From the NCBI GenBank assembly GCA_029863175.1, contig JAOTVX010000007.1:60866-124865 (forward strand): a stretch of 64,000 bases of DNA, written 5' to 3'. The stretch's first letter is position 1, and every line of letters starts with the position of its first letter. Source of the DNA: Betaproteobacteria bacterium. GTDB lineage: Bacteria > Pseudomonadota > Gammaproteobacteria > Burkholderiales > SG8-41. This document shows, piece by piece, positions 28,730 to 37,740 of this stretch. Both the position numbers and the translations under genes were made by a program. The notes under the pieces are model-generated. The model did not search any database and was not told the origin of the DNA. It saw only the letters and a list, made by a program, of their open reading frames with translations.

Positions 28730-29179
28730 ATGATCAAGCTGACGGTCAATGGAAAAACATACGAGGTGGACGCCGACCCCAACACGCCGCTGCTTTGGGT
28801 TATTCGCGAGCAGATTGGACTGACTGGAACGAAATATGGCTGCGGCATTGCCCAGTGCGGCGCTTGCACGGTTCACATGGACGGCGCTGCCGTGCGCGCT
28901 TGCGCGATTCCCGCCAGCGCGGCCGTCGGCAAGAAGATCGCGACGATCGAAGGCCTTAGCGCGGGCAATGTTCTGCACAAGGTTCAGCAGGCATGGCTCG
29001 ATCACGACGTCCCGCAATGCGGCTATTGTCAGGCGGGCATGATCATGGCCGTCGCGGCACTTCTGAAGGACAAGCCAAAGCCCACTGACACTGACATCGA
29101 CGCGACCATCACCAATATCTGCCGCTGCGGCACGTTCCAGCAGGTGCGCGAAGCGATCCACGCGGCTGCCAAAGCCTGA
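28730..29179 (+). CDS. iorA: Isoquinoline 1-oxidoreductase-type small subunit (two 2Fe-2S clusters)
   Basis: Electron-transfer subunit of a molybdenum hydroxylase, 149 residues. The plant-type ferredoxin motif is [17 protein letters not shown] with a fourth Cys in VRACAIP. The second cluster uses [11 protein letters not shown] and NICRCGTF. It lacks the FAD subunit of xanthine dehydrogenase, as expected for the IorAB type, where electrons go to a cytochrome or azurin. The ATG at 28730 is chosen for its AGGAG. Nine bases separate it from iorB. The true substrate (N-heterocycle or aldehyde) is not determined. Confidence 0.85.
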   Translation: MIKLTVNGKTYEVDADPNTPLLWVIREQIGLTGTKYGCGIAQCGACTVHMDGAAVRACAIPASAAVGKKIATIEGLSAGNVLHKVQQAWLDHDVPQCGYCQAGMIMAVAALLKDKPKPTDTDIDATITNICRCGTFQQVREAIHAAAKA

Positions 29180-29188
29180 GGGGGAACC

Positions 29189-31375
29189 ATGACATCCATG
29201 CCGAAAATGAATCGCCGTTCCTTCATCATCAGCACCGCCGCCATCGGCGGCGGCCTCGCGCTCGGACTGCGGCTTCCCTTCGGTCCCGAGGTCGTTCGCG
29301 CAGCCGACGGCTCGCCAGAAGTCACCGCCTGGGTCGTGATCCGGCCCGACGACACCGTGGTCATACGCATCGCGCGCTCTGAAATGGGCCAGGGCACGCT
29401 CACCGGCCTCGCACAGCTCGTCGCGGAGGAGCTCGAGTGCGACTGGTCGAAGGTGACGACCGAATATCCGACGCCGGGCCAGAGCGTCGCGCGCAAGCGC
29501 GTGTGGGGTTCCTTCTCGACCGGGGGCAGCCGAGGCATTCGCGACTCGCATGACTACGTCCGCAAGGGTGGCGCGACCGCCCGCCTGATGCTGATCCAGG
29601 CCGCGGCCAACCAATGGAAGGTACCCGCGCCCGAGTGCAGCGCGTCGAAGAGCGTCATCACGCACAAGCCGTCGGGTCGCACCACGACCTATGGCAAGGT
29701 AACGGAAGCCGCGGCCCGGCTCGAGCCGCCGAAGGACGTGAAGCTGAAAGACCCGAAGGACTGGAAGATTGCGGGCAGGCCGGTGAAGCGGCTCGACACC
29801 CTGGACAAGCTGACCGGCAAGCAGGTCTACGGTTTCGACCTGAAGCTCCCCGGGATGGTCAATGCCGCGATCAGGGATTGCCCGGTCTTTGGCGGCAAGG
29901 TGAAGAGCTTCGACGCCGCCAAGGTGATGAGCATGAAGGGCGTGAAGAAGGTGGTCCAGGTCGGCGACTCCGCGGTGGCAGTGGTGGCCGACACCTGGTG
30001 GCACGCCAAGACCGCGCTCGATGCGCTGCCCATCGTCTGGGATGAGGGCCCGAATACCAAGGTGACGAGTGCCACGATCGCGGAAGTGCTGAAAGCGGGG
30101 CTCGTTGCCGAGCAGGCTTTCGTCGGCAAACGAGACGGCGACGCCAAAGCTGCGCTGGGAACCGCGGCGAAGAAGATTGAGGCGGTCTACTCCTATCCGT
30201 TCCAGAACCACGCGTGCATGGAGCCGATGAATGCGACGGCACTGTATACGCCCGACCGTTGCGAGGTATGGGTGCCGACGCAAAACGGCGAGGGATCGTT
30301 CGCGGCGCTCTTGGCGGCATCCGGCTTGCCGGCTGACAAGTGCGAGGTTTACAAGATAAACCTGGGCGGCGGTTTCGGCCGGCGCGGCGCGTTCCAGGAT
30401 TACGTGACGCAGGCCGTGCAAATCGCGAAGCAGCTTCCGGGCACGCCGGTGAAGCTGCTCTGGTCGCGCGAAGAGGACATGACGCACGGCCGGTATCACC
30501 CGGTCATGCAGTGCAAGCTCACCGGCGGGCTCGATGCCAATAAGAACCTGACCGGGCTGCACATGCGGCTCTCCGGCCAGTCGATCCTCGCCAGCGTCCG
30601 TCCGCAAGTTCTGGAGAAACAGAAGGGGCGCGACCCGGCCGCGTTTATGGGCGTGGCCGAAAGCGGCGAGCATGCGTTCGGCTACACCATCTCTAACCTG
30701 CTGATCGATCACGCGATGCGCAACACGCATGTCCCGCCAGGATTCTGGCGCGGGGTCAATATCAACCAGAACTGCATCTTCATGGAATGCTTCATGGACG
30801 AGCTGGCGGATGCGGCTGGGCAGGATCCGCTGGAATTTCGGCGCAAGCTGATGGGCAAACACCCGCGGAATCTGGCCGTGCTGAACGCCGTGGCAGAGCG
30901 CGCCGGCTGGGGCAGGCCGGCACCCAAGGGTGTCTATCGCGGATTGGCGCAGATGAAAGCATTCAACAGCTACGTGGCGGCGTGCGCCGAGATTTCCGTC
31001 AGCGGCGGAAACAAGGTGAAGATACATCGCATCGTGTGCGCCACCGATCCGAGCTACGCGGTCAATCCTGCCCAGATCGAGCGGCAGATCGCGGGATCAT
31101 TCGTCTATGGGCTATCGGCACTGTTTTACCAGGAGTGTACCGTCAAGGGCGGGCGCATCGAGCAGGAGAACTTTGACGCCTACAATTCGATGCGCATCGC
31201 GCAAATGCCGAAGGTCGAGGCGATCATCGTGCCAGGCGGCGGCACCGTCTGGGGTGGGGTTGGCGAGCCGACGATCTGCGTCGCCGCGCCGGCGGTGCTC
31301 AATGCGTTCTTCCGCGCGACCGGCAAGCGCATCCGCTCGGTCCCGCTCAAAAACCACGGTATCGAGCTGGTGTAA
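29189..31375 (+). CDS. iorB: Isoquinoline 1-oxidoreductase-type large subunit (molybdopterin-binding)
   Basis: Catalytic subunit of 728 residues. A Tat signal (NRRSFIISTAAIGGGLALGL) exports the folded enzyme with its partner to the periplasm. Molybdopterin signatures include EMGQGTLTGLAQLVAEELE, NLGGGFGRRGAFQDYV and PPGFWRGVNINQN, and the catalytic Glu is in WGGVGEPT. Length and domain order fit single-chain IorB-like aldehyde/N-heterocycle oxidoreductases. The soxX gene follows within 5 nt, so electrons may pass to c-type cytochromes (inference). Confidence 0.88.
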   Translation: MTSMPKMNRRSFIISTAAIGGGLALGLRLPFGPEVVRAADGSPEVTAWVVIRPDDTVVIRIARSEMGQGTLTGLAQLVAEELECDWSKVTTEYPTPGQSVARKRVWGSFSTGGSRGIRDSHDYVRKGGATARLMLIQAAANQWKVPAPECSASKSVITHKPSGRTTTYGKVTEAAARLEPPKDVKLKDPKDWKIAGRPVKRLDTLDKLTGKQVYGFDLKLPGMVNAAIRDCPVFGGKVKSFDAAKVMSMKGVKKVVQVGDSAVAVVADTWWHAKTALDALPIVWDEGPNTKVTSATIAEVLKAGLVAEQAFVGKRDGDAKAALGTAAKKIEAVYSYPFQNHACMEPMNATALYTPDRCEVWVPTQNGEGSFAALLAASGLPADKCEVYKINLGGGFGRRGAFQDYVTQAVQIAKQLPGTPVKLLWSREEDMTHGRYHPVMQCKLTGGLDANKNLTGLHMRLSGQSILASVRPQVLEKQKGRDPAAFMGVAESGEHAFGYTISNLLIDHAMRNTHVPPGFWRGVNINQNCIFMECFMDELADAAGQDPLEFRRKLMGKHPRNLAVLNAVAERAGWGRPAPKGVYRGLAQMKAFNSYVAACAEISVSGGNKVKIHRIVCATDPSYAVNPAQIERQIAGSFVYGLSALFYQECTVKGGRIEQENFDAYNSMRIAQMPKVEAIIVPGGGTVWGGVGEPTICVAAPAVLNAFFRATGKRIRSVPLKNHGIELV

Positions 31376-31379
31376 GCGG

Positions 31380-31844
31380 TTGGCGGGACTGCGCGCGATC
31401 CTTGGCACACTACTGGCCGCCGCCCTCATCGTGGTGATACCGGGCGTGGCTCAGGGAGAAACGGGCTCGCTCAAGGGCGCGGTTGTCGGTGACGCGATTC
31501 CATTGTCGCTCACGGGCACGGCGGGCGACGCCGCGCGCGGCCGGGCGCTGGTCCTTGATCGCCGCGTCGGCCTGTGCCTGCTCTGCCACAGCGGGCCGTT
31601 TCCGGAAGAGCGCTTTCAAGGCACGATCGGGCCGGACCTGAGGGGAATCGGCGCGCGGTTGTCGCAGGGCCAAATCCGGCTCAGAATCGTCGACCCGGGT
31701 CGGATCAATCCGGAAACGATCATGCCCGCGTATTTACAGAGCGAGGGGCTGACGCGCGTCGCGCCTGCTTTTCGCGGCAAACCGGTATTGAGTGCGGAGC
31801 AGATCGAGGACATCGTTGCATTCCTTGCCACGCTGCGGGACTGA
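31380..31844 (+). CDS. soxX: Sulfur-oxidation c-type cytochrome SoxX
   Basis: Monoheme cytochrome that pairs with SoxA to load thiosulfate onto SoxYZ in the periplasm. It has about 154 residues with a signal peptide (LGTLLAAALIVVIPGVAQG), haem motif CLLCH, and a methionine ligand in ETIMPAYLQ; GPDLRGIGARLSQGQIRLRI is typical of SoxX. No ATG or GTG is available between the iorB stop and the signal peptide, so the TTG at 31380, five bases past that stop, is proposed. The longer open frame upstream is antiparallel noise within iorB. Confidence 0.85.
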   Translation: MAGLRAILGTLLAAALIVVIPGVAQGETGSLKGAVVGDAIPLSLTGTAGDAARGRALVLDRRVGLCLLCHSGPFPEERFQGTIGPDLRGIGARLSQGQIRLRIVDPGRINPETIMPAYLQSEGLTRVAPAFRGKPVLSAEQIEDIVAFLATLRD

Positions 31845-31849
31845 AGCCG

Positions 31850-32311
31850 ATGACGTCGCGCCGTGATTTTCTTGTTACTGCCGGCAACCTTGCCGGTGGT
31901 CTCGTTCTCGCATCCGCGGCGGGGGCCGCGCGTGCGACGCCCGCCGCCATGCAGGAGGCGATCCGCAAGGTGGTGGGCAGCGCGCAGATCCGCCGCGGCA
32001 GAGTAAAGCTCGAAGTGGCGCCGCTTATCGACAACGGCAATGTCGTGCCCCTCGCCGTCGCGGTGGAGAGCCCGATGACGCCGGCGGACCACGTTAAGGC
32101 GATCCACGTCTTCGCAGAAAAGAACCCGCTGCCAAACGTATTGAGCATCTATCTGGGCGCGCGCGCCGGGCGCGCGCGTGTCGTAACCCGCATACGCCTG
32201 GCCGACACGCAGACGGTGACGGCCATTGCCGAGCTCTCCGACGGGTCGTTCTGGACCGAGACGGCGGACGTTGTCGTCACGCTCTCCGCGTGCCTCGAGG
32301 AGGTTGTCTAG
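31850..32311 (+). CDS. soxY: Sulfur-carrier subunit SoxY, variant C-terminus
   Basis: Covalently carries sulfur intermediates on a C-terminal Cys. The 153-residue protein has a Tat signal (TSRRDFLVTAGNLAGGLVLA) and a SoxY beta-domain. Classic SoxY proteins end in GGCGG. Here the end is VVVTLSACLEEVV, so the single Cys is five residues from the terminus and not flanked by glycines. The swinging-arm Cys is thus kept but its flexible tip is altered. It sits 5 nt after soxX and abuts soxZ with no gap. Confidence 0.85.
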   Translation: MTSRRDFLVTAGNLAGGLVLASAAGAARATPAAMQEAIRKVVGSAQIRRGRVKLEVAPLIDNGNVVPLAVAVESPMTPADHVKAIHVFAEKNPLPNVLSIYLGARAGRARVVTRIRLADTQTVTAIAELSDGSFWTETADVVVTLSACLEEVV

Positions 32312-32632
32312 ATGGCGCGTGCAGTGGTCAAGTTACCGTCAACAATAAGGCGCGGCGAAGTCATCGAGATCAGGACCCTGGTCCAGCACACCATGGAAAC
32401 GGGGTTTCGCCGTACCCAATTCGGTGAAGTGATTCCCCGAAATATCGTCAGGTCGTTCGTTTGCGCTTACAACGGCGAGGAGGTCTTCCGTGCAGAGCTT
32501 CATCCTGCCATTGCCGCCAACCCCTTGCTCACGTTCACGACGATGGCGATTGATAGCGGCACGATCACGTTTACATGGACCGGCGACAACGGTTTTTCCG
32601 TGACCGAGTCGGCCACGATCGTAGTGGTGTGA
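32312..32632 (+). CDS. soxZ: Sulfur-carrier complex subunit SoxZ
   Basis: Partner of SoxY in the SoxYZ carrier, 106 residues with no signal of its own; it is normally exported bound to SoxY. The opening VVKLPSTIRRGEVIEIRTLVQHTMETG is closely family-like, as are RSFVCAYNGEEVFRAELHPAI and TFTWTGDNG. It starts directly after the soxY stop, and its stop overlaps the soxA GTG start. Confidence 0.93.
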   Translation: MARAVVKLPSTIRRGEVIEIRTLVQHTMETGFRRTQFGEVIPRNIVRSFVCAYNGEEVFRAELHPAIAANPLLTFTTMAIDSGTITFTWTGDNGFSVTESATIVVV

Positions 32633-33429
32633 GTGCTCGCGGCGGCGGGCGGCCGCGCCACGTACTGGCGGCTGCCTGCGTCTTCCTCGTGTTGGTGCAG
32701 GCTGCCCCGGGCGCCGAGATCCCGCTCGAGGCGCGCCGTTCGGGCTATGAATTCATGAGCCGCGCGACGCGCGCGATGCAGGATGACGACGCCACCAATC
32801 CGGGCGTGTTCTGGCTGCTTGATGGCGAGGCGTTGTGGAACCGCAAGACCGGCGCGACCGGCCGTGCGTGTGCCGACTGTCACGGCGACGCCCGCGCGAG
32901 CATGAAGGGCGTTGCGGCACGGCATCCGGCGTGGGATGCGGCGCGCCGCCGGCCCGTTGACCTCGAACAGCGCATCAACGCCTGTCGCACCGAGCGGCAG
33001 AAGGCTGCGCCGCTTGAGTACGAAAGCAGGGATTTGCTCGCGCTCACCGCCTATATTGCGCGCCAGTCGCGCGGGATGCCTATCACTATTGCATTCAACG
33101 AGCGCATGAAGCCGTTCCTGAACGCTGGCCGCGCCACATTCACGCGCCGTCAGGGGCAGTTGAACCTTGCCTGCTCACAGTGCCACGATGACCACTGGGG
33201 CAGGAAGCTTGCCGGAAACGCCATCCCTCAGGCCCATCCGACCGGATACCCCCTCTACCGTCTCGAGTGGCAGGGTATCGGTTCCTTGCAGCGCCGGCTG
33301 CGCAACTGCATGATCGGCATACGTGCGGAGCCCTATTCGTACGGCGCCCAGGAATTCGTCGAACTCGAGCTCTACCTGATGTGGCGAGCGCGGGGAATGA
33401 AGCTCGAGACGCCGGCGGTGCGGCCATAA
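32629..33429 (+). CDS. soxA: Sulfur-oxidation dihaem cytochrome SoxA
   Basis: With SoxX it forms the thiosulfate-SoxYZ ligating cytochrome. The 266-residue protein begins at a GTG overlapping the soxZ stop (GTGA) and has a signal peptide (HVLAAACVFLVLVQAAPGA). Two haem motifs are present, CADCH and CSQCH, so this is the dihaem form. The active-site Cys is in RRLRNCMIG. The sox set ends here: soxB and soxCD do not follow, and the next gene is on the other strand. Either they lie elsewhere or this is a partial pathway. Confidence 0.92.
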   Translation: MSARGGGRPRHVLAAACVFLVLVQAAPGAEIPLEARRSGYEFMSRATRAMQDDDATNPGVFWLLDGEALWNRKTGATGRACADCHGDARASMKGVAARHPAWDAARRRPVDLEQRINACRTERQKAAPLEYESRDLLALTAYIARQSRGMPITIAFNERMKPFLNAGRATFTRRQGQLNLACSQCHDDHWGRKLAGNAIPQAHPTGYPLYRLEWQGIGSLQRRLRNCMIGIRAEPYSYGAQEFVELELYLMWRARGMKLETPAVRP

Positions 33430-33564
33430 CGGGATCCGGCAGAGTCTGGCTGGACTTATCGGTTTACGAAAGCGCCTTCGAGACCGCGGAACCGGCCACA
33501 GTCTGGCCGGACTCGCGCCCAGTCTTGAAGGGCGGTAGCTTGGCGCGCCGCCGTTGATCGGCCG

Positions 33565-35217
33565 TCAGGCGGCGGGCGTGGAAGCGGGTTCGCCCTTGAG
33601 CCAGGTTACCCGCACGCGGTCGTAGTCCTCGCCGCGCTCAAGCAGCTCCTCGAGGCGCACATAGGGCGGAGGATCGCCCATCAAGACTTCGTAGATGATA
33701 CCGGGGTTGAATGTTTCGCGTTTCAGCAGGATCTCATGGCTCGTGTTGGCGACCGCGCTCTCATTAAGAATGAGCGCGTTCACGAACGTGAACTCGAAGG
33801 AACCGGAGGAGGTCTGCCAGTTCTCGGCCTTCTCCGCACCCTCGCCGATACCCCTCAAATAAACGGACAACGGTTTCTTGGAGACGATCTCGATCTCCGT
33901 ATGCATATGATCCTGCTCGTCACGCCGCATGCGGCGGATCACACTCAGCCACCACGATTTCATGCCGGGCGGAACGACGGCGCAGAGCGCGCCGATTTTC
34001 GCCCACGCCTCGTGCTGGCGCGGAACGTCGGCCCCTATGCTCCAGGCCGTAGCATCGCGCTCCTGCCATTCGTCGATCTGCGCCGTGATTTCGTGCGCCT
34101 GCAGCGCGATGCCGGTGCGCTGCTTGACGCGCATGCGCATATCGTCGCTCATCTCACCCATGCCGCTGAACTCGATGCGGGTGATAAGCTCGGAGGCCGC
34201 CGAGAAGCCGTGTGAGACTTTTATTTTAGCGTCGATCTTGACGCGCGGGGTCTGGGGCTCGGGTTGCCCGTCACCCCAATAGCGTAGCAGGCGCTTGAGC
34301 ACGACCAGTTTCTCCCCGACGGAGAAGTCATTGCCAAACCGCTTCTCCGGCTCCACCGGGTTTGCGGTGTGGCGCTCGATGATTTCCCGCATCTCCCCAC
34401 CGGACCGGCCGACACCGAAGTAGCGCAGGGTCGGGCTCTCCTTCGCGTCCGGTGTGTGGCGCGATGGCCGCCCCGGGTGTGCGAGGTCAAAACAAAACGG
34501 GCAGCCTTTCTCCGGCGTCGCATGGAGGGCAAAGCCGGCCGCCATCCGTGCGACGACCCGCGCCGAGAGCTCGAGCTCGCCCAGTGACTGAGAATTCGGT
34601 GCGGCAACGTCCATCATGAGCAGTCGCAGAAATTCCTGGCGCACGTTGGTCGGCAGCAAATCGGTCGGATACGCCTTGATGATTTCCCCGACGTAGTGTT
34701 CGTTCTCGGCGTCGGCGTACAGCGCCGCGAGCTCCTCCCAGACGCGCGGTCTGACGGGCAGATACCGCATCTGCAGCATCTTGCCTTCGGCGGCGAGCGC
34801 ACGGAGCGTGCGGGCGATGAGCAGGTGGTGTTCAGGATGCGCCGGCGCGTCCGGCTTCCTGGCCTGGGCGATCTCCTGCAGGCACAACCGATAGGCAGCG
34901 GAGACGCTCCTCGAGAAATCGGTCAGTTGCTGCCAGAGTGCGCGCCGTTCGAACTCCTTGAGCGTGGTACTGCGCATGAAGAGATTGAGAGCAGCGCCTG
35001 CCAGCGGCTGCCCCGTCTCATCGACGAGCTTCAGCACGCCGATCCGATCCGCGAGGGGGAAATCCGGCGTCGCGGTGATCCCTTCGAGGTAAGAGGAGAT
35101 TTCTTCGAGGGCCTTGCTGTCGTCCGCCGACACGCCGCCAAGGAGTCTCCGTGCCTCCTCGACGTTGTACATCGGGTGGTCAGCCTTCTTGCCGAGACTG
35201 CTTAACCACTGGAGCAT
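33565..35217 (-). CDS. Uncharacterised 550-residue cytoplasmic protein
   Basis: I do not recognise the family. There is no signal peptide or membrane segment. The N-terminal half is helical with conserved-looking FSRSVSAAYRLCLQEI. A region around residue 235 (EKGCPFCFDL) has a Cys-x-x-Cys, and the C-terminal half looks like beta strands (VKIDAKIKVSHGFSAASEL, RRDEQDHMHTEIEIVSKKPL). It faces the sox cluster tail to tail across 135 bp and is followed on the same strand by nothing related. A regulatory role is possible but unsupported. Confidence 0.65.
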   Translation of the reverse strand: MLQWLSSLGKKADHPMYNVEEARRLLGGVSADDSKALEEISSYLEGITATPDFPLADRIGVLKLVDETGQPLAGAALNLFMRSTTLKEFERRALWQQLTDFSRSVSAAYRLCLQEIAQARKPDAPAHPEHHLLIARTLRALAAEGKMLQMRYLPVRPRVWEELAALYADAENEHYVGEIIKAYPTDLLPTNVRQEFLRLLMMDVAAPNSQSLGELELSARVVARMAAGFALHATPEKGCPFCFDLAHPGRPSRHTPDAKESPTLRYFGVGRSGGEMREIIERHTANPVEPEKRFGNDFSVGEKLVVLKRLLRYWGDGQPEPQTPRVKIDAKIKVSHGFSAASELITRIEFSGMGEMSDDMRMRVKQRTGIALQAHEITAQIDEWQERDATAWSIGADVPRQHEAWAKIGALCAVVPPGMKSWWLSVIRRMRRDEQDHMHTEIEIVSKKPLSVYLRGIGEGAEKAENWQTSSGSFEFTFVNALILNESAVANTSHEILLKRETFNPGIIYEVLMGDPPPYVRLEELLERGEDYDRVRVTWLKGEPASTPAA

Positions 35218-35354
35218 GGCAAGCCCTCTTTCTGAAACGCTGGCCGCGGCCCGCCGGCGCGGCGTCCCTCAACGAATGCTATACCGTAAGGGCGTGAAAA
35301 GGGCAGCAAGCGATGTCACGGGCGTGGCCGTTAACGGCGGACTATTTTCGTGAC

Positions 35355-35810
35355 CTACTCCACAGCCTTGGTCGCCATCGCGGCGAGTGCCTTTCCCATT
35401 CCGGCGAGGGGCTTCTCGGCGCCCTCGATGCCATGGCGCGCCTTCAGCCACGCCGGCGAGTTATACGCCAGCCAAACATTGCCGTTCCCGTCTTCCCAAC
35501 AGAGAGCCTTGAGCGGCAGGTCAATGCCGGCCGTCGGCGCCGCCGCCATGATCGGGGTCCCGCCTTTGGGGTTGCCGAAAATAAGCAGTTGGGTCGGGCG
35601 CAGCTTGAGACCCGCCTTCGCCGCCGCGCCGGCATGGTTAACGCGGGCGACGATGGTAAATCCGCGCTCCTTGGCTGCGGCTTCGAAGCGGTCCATTGTT
35701 GCCTGTACCGAATGCTTGCTTGCCTTGGTCACGATGCCGTTGTCGGCTGCTTGCGCCGCGGCGGGTGCGCAGAAAACCAGCAATGCGAGTGCGAGTGCGG
35801 CACTTTTCAT
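35355..35810 (-). CDS. Secreted DUF302-domain protein
   Basis: 152-residue protein with a signal peptide (SAALALALLVFCAPAAAQA) and a single DUF302 domain (ERGFTIVARVNHAGAAAKAG ... LLIFGNPKGGTPIM ... LPLKALCWEDGNGNVWLAY). DUF302 proteins are often periplasmic and of unknown function. The ATG at 35810 is preceded by GGAGGG at good spacing; the open frame runs further upstream without homology. It lies between the 550-residue gene and lpdA on the same strand. Confidence 0.88.
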   Translation of the reverse strand: MKSAALALALLVFCAPAAAQAADNGIVTKASKHSVQATMDRFEAAAKERGFTIVARVNHAGAAAKAGLKLRPTQLLIFGNPKGGTPIMAAAPTAGIDLPLKALCWEDGNGNVWLAYNSPAWLKARHGIEGAEKPLAGMGKALAAMATKAVE

Positions 35811-35877
35811 GATTTCCCTCCTGAAAAAACGTATTGTATTGCCTACCTGCCCCTGGTGAACCGTCTCCGGCCACCGG

Positions 35878-37704
35878 TCAGTGGCGCTTGGGCATGTATA
35901 GGTCCGTGATTGAGCCTTCAGCGATTTCAGCGGCGAAGAAGACCGTCTCGGAAAGCGTCGGATGTGGATGAACAGTGAGCCCGATATCGGAGGCATCCGC
36001 ACCCATTTCGAGCGCAAGGACTGTTTCGGCAATGAGCTCCCCCGCGTTGACGCCGACCATCGCCGCGCCGAGGAGGCGCCGCGTGTTCTTGTCGAAGATA
36101 AGCTTGGTCATGCCCTCATCGCGGCCCATCGCGAGCGCGCGCCCGCTCGCGGCCCAGGGGAATACCGCCTTCTCGAATGCCACTCCCTGCGCCTGGCACT
36201 GCGTCTCGGTGAGACCCATCCAGGCTACCTCGGGGTCGGTGTACGCCACCGACGGAATCGTGCGCGCGTCGAAGAAGGCCTTGTGTCCTGCAATGACCTC
36301 CGCCGCGGTCTTGCCTTCGTGGGTCGCCTTGTGCGCGAGCATTGGCTCGCCGCAGATGTCGCCGATCGCGTAGATGTGCGGCACGTTGGTGCGAAGCTGC
36401 TTGTCGACCGGGATATAGCCGCGCTCATCGACGTTGACGCCTGCGGCCTGCGCGTTGATCTCGCGCCCGTTCGGCCGGCGACCTGCTGCCATCAGCACGT
36501 AATCGAACACCTCGGGCGCCGGCGTGCTGCCGCCTTCGAAGGTAACCTTCAGCCCGTCCTTCTGCGGCTCGATGCGCGCGACCCTGGTCTTGAGCAGAAT
36601 CTTCTCGTAACGTTTCTCGATTCGTTTCGCGAGCGGCCGAACGACGTCTTTGTCCACGCCCGGGATGAGCGAGTCCAGCATCTCGACCACCGTGATCTTC
36701 GCCCCCAGCGCATCGTAGACCGTCGCCATTTCGAGCCCGATGATGCCGCCGCCGATCACCAGGAGCCGCTTCGGGACCGCGGGGATCTCGAGCGCACCGG
36801 TCGAGTCGATGATGCGTTTGTCCTGATATGGAAAACCGGGGATCTTCGCGACGCTGGAACCGGCAGCGATGATGCAGTGGTCGAATGAAATCGTCTTGGC
36901 ACCCTGCGGCGTTTCGACTTTGAGCGTATGCGCGCTCGCAAACTGGCCTTTGCCCTGCACGACGTCGACCTTACGTTGCTTTGCGAGACCGGAGAGGCCC
37001 TTCGTCAGCCGGCCGACCACGCGCGTCTTCCAGGTGCGCAGCTTCTCCAGGCTTACGTTGGGCTTGCCGAACTCGATGCCCGCGTGCGCGACCTCCTCAG
37101 CCTCGGTCAGCACTTTGGCAATGTGCAGGAGCGCCTTCGAGGGGATGCAGCCCACGTTGAGGCATACGCCGCCGAGTGCCGGATAGCGCTCGACCAGCAC
37201 AACTTTCTTGCCGAGGTCGGCGGCGCGGAACGCCGCCGTATAGCCGCCGGGACCGGCGCCCAGGACGAGCACTTCGGCGTGGAGGTCACCCTTGGGGCCG
37301 GCAAATCCCCCCGCTTCGCTGCCCCCCTTTGCTAAAGGGGGGCTGGATGGGGTTGCGCTGTCCCCCTTTGACAAAGATGGGGTGGGGGACGCCGCATCTC
37401 CCCCCTTTGACAAAGGGGGGGTGGGGGACGCCGCATCTCCCCCCTTTGACAAAGGGGGGGTGGGGGGGATTTCGAGCGTAAGAATCGCGGACCCTTGCGA
37501 TACTGTGTCGCCAATCTTGAGTTTCAGCTCCTGCACGATGCCGGCCGCCGGCGCCGGCACTTCGATCGTTGCCTTGTCCGACTCGAGCGTGACGAGCGAG
37601 TCCTCCTTCTTGACGCTGTCACCGGGTTTGACGAGCACCTCGATCACCGGGACGTTCTTGAAGTCGCCGATGTCGGGAACCTTCACTTCGATGACGTTGC
37701 TCAT
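35878..37704 (-). CDS. lpdA: Dihydrolipoyl dehydrogenase with an N-terminal lipoyl domain
   Basis: E3 component that reoxidises lipoyl groups with FAD and NAD+, 608 residues. Residues 1-78 are a lipoyl domain (lipoyl Lys in LESDKATIEVPAP). Residues about 79-128 are a repeat-coded linker. The rest is E3, with redox disulfide CLNVGCIPSKALL, GGGIIGLEMATVYDALG and active-site HPHPTLSET. The fused form is usual in betaproteobacterial pyruvate dehydrogenase operons, but aceE and aceF are not adjacent; proA lies upstream. The linker is encoded by palindromic repeats rather than the usual Ala/Pro-rich stretch. Confidence 0.96.
   Translation of the reverse strand: MSNVIEVKVPDIGDFKNVPVIEVLVKPGDSVKKEDSLVTLESDKATIEVPAPAAGIVQELKLKIGDTVSQGSAILTLEIPPTPPLSKGGDAASPTPPLSKGGDAASPTPSLSKGDSATPSSPPLAKGGSEAGGFAGPKGDLHAEVLVLGAGPGGYTAAFRAADLGKKVVLVERYPALGGVCLNVGCIPSKALLHIAKVLTEAEEVAHAGIEFGKPNVSLEKLRTWKTRVVGRLTKGLSGLAKQRKVDVVQGKGQFASAHTLKVETPQGAKTISFDHCIIAAGSSVAKIPGFPYQDKRIIDSTGALEIPAVPKRLLVIGGGIIGLEMATVYDALGAKITVVEMLDSLIPGVDKDVVRPLAKRIEKRYEKILLKTRVARIEPQKDGLKVTFEGGSTPAPEVFDYVLMAAGRRPNGREINAQAAGVNVDERGYIPVDKQLRTNVPHIYAIGDICGEPMLAHKATHEGKTAAEVIAGHKAFFDARTIPSVAYTDPEVAWMGLTETQCQAQGVAFEKAVFPWAASGRALAMGRDEGMTKLIFDKNTRRLLGAAMVGVNAGELIAETVLALEMGADASDIGLTVHPHPTLSETVFFAAEIAEGSITDLYMPKRH
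37318..37468. repeat. Palindromic repeats inside lpdA (CCCCCTTTGACAAAGGGGG type)
   Basis: Four palindromic units centred on TTTGACAAA or TTTGCTAAA lie at about 37322-37342, 37361-37382, 37398-37421 and 37438-37460. The last three are spaced 39 bp apart, so each repeat adds exactly 13 residues (SPTPPLSKGGDAA) and keeps the frame. Similar CCCCCTTT/AAAGGGGG palindromes are normally intergenic in other bacteria; here they form the interdomain linker. Confidence 0.9.
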
Positions 37705-37740
37705 GGACGAACCATTTAAGCCACAGAGAGCACGGACGAT

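Noticed and set aside
28373..31027. 884-codon open frame on the minus strand across iorA and iorB
   Set aside because: Antisense shadow of well-supported iorAB; no domain or start site is recognisable.
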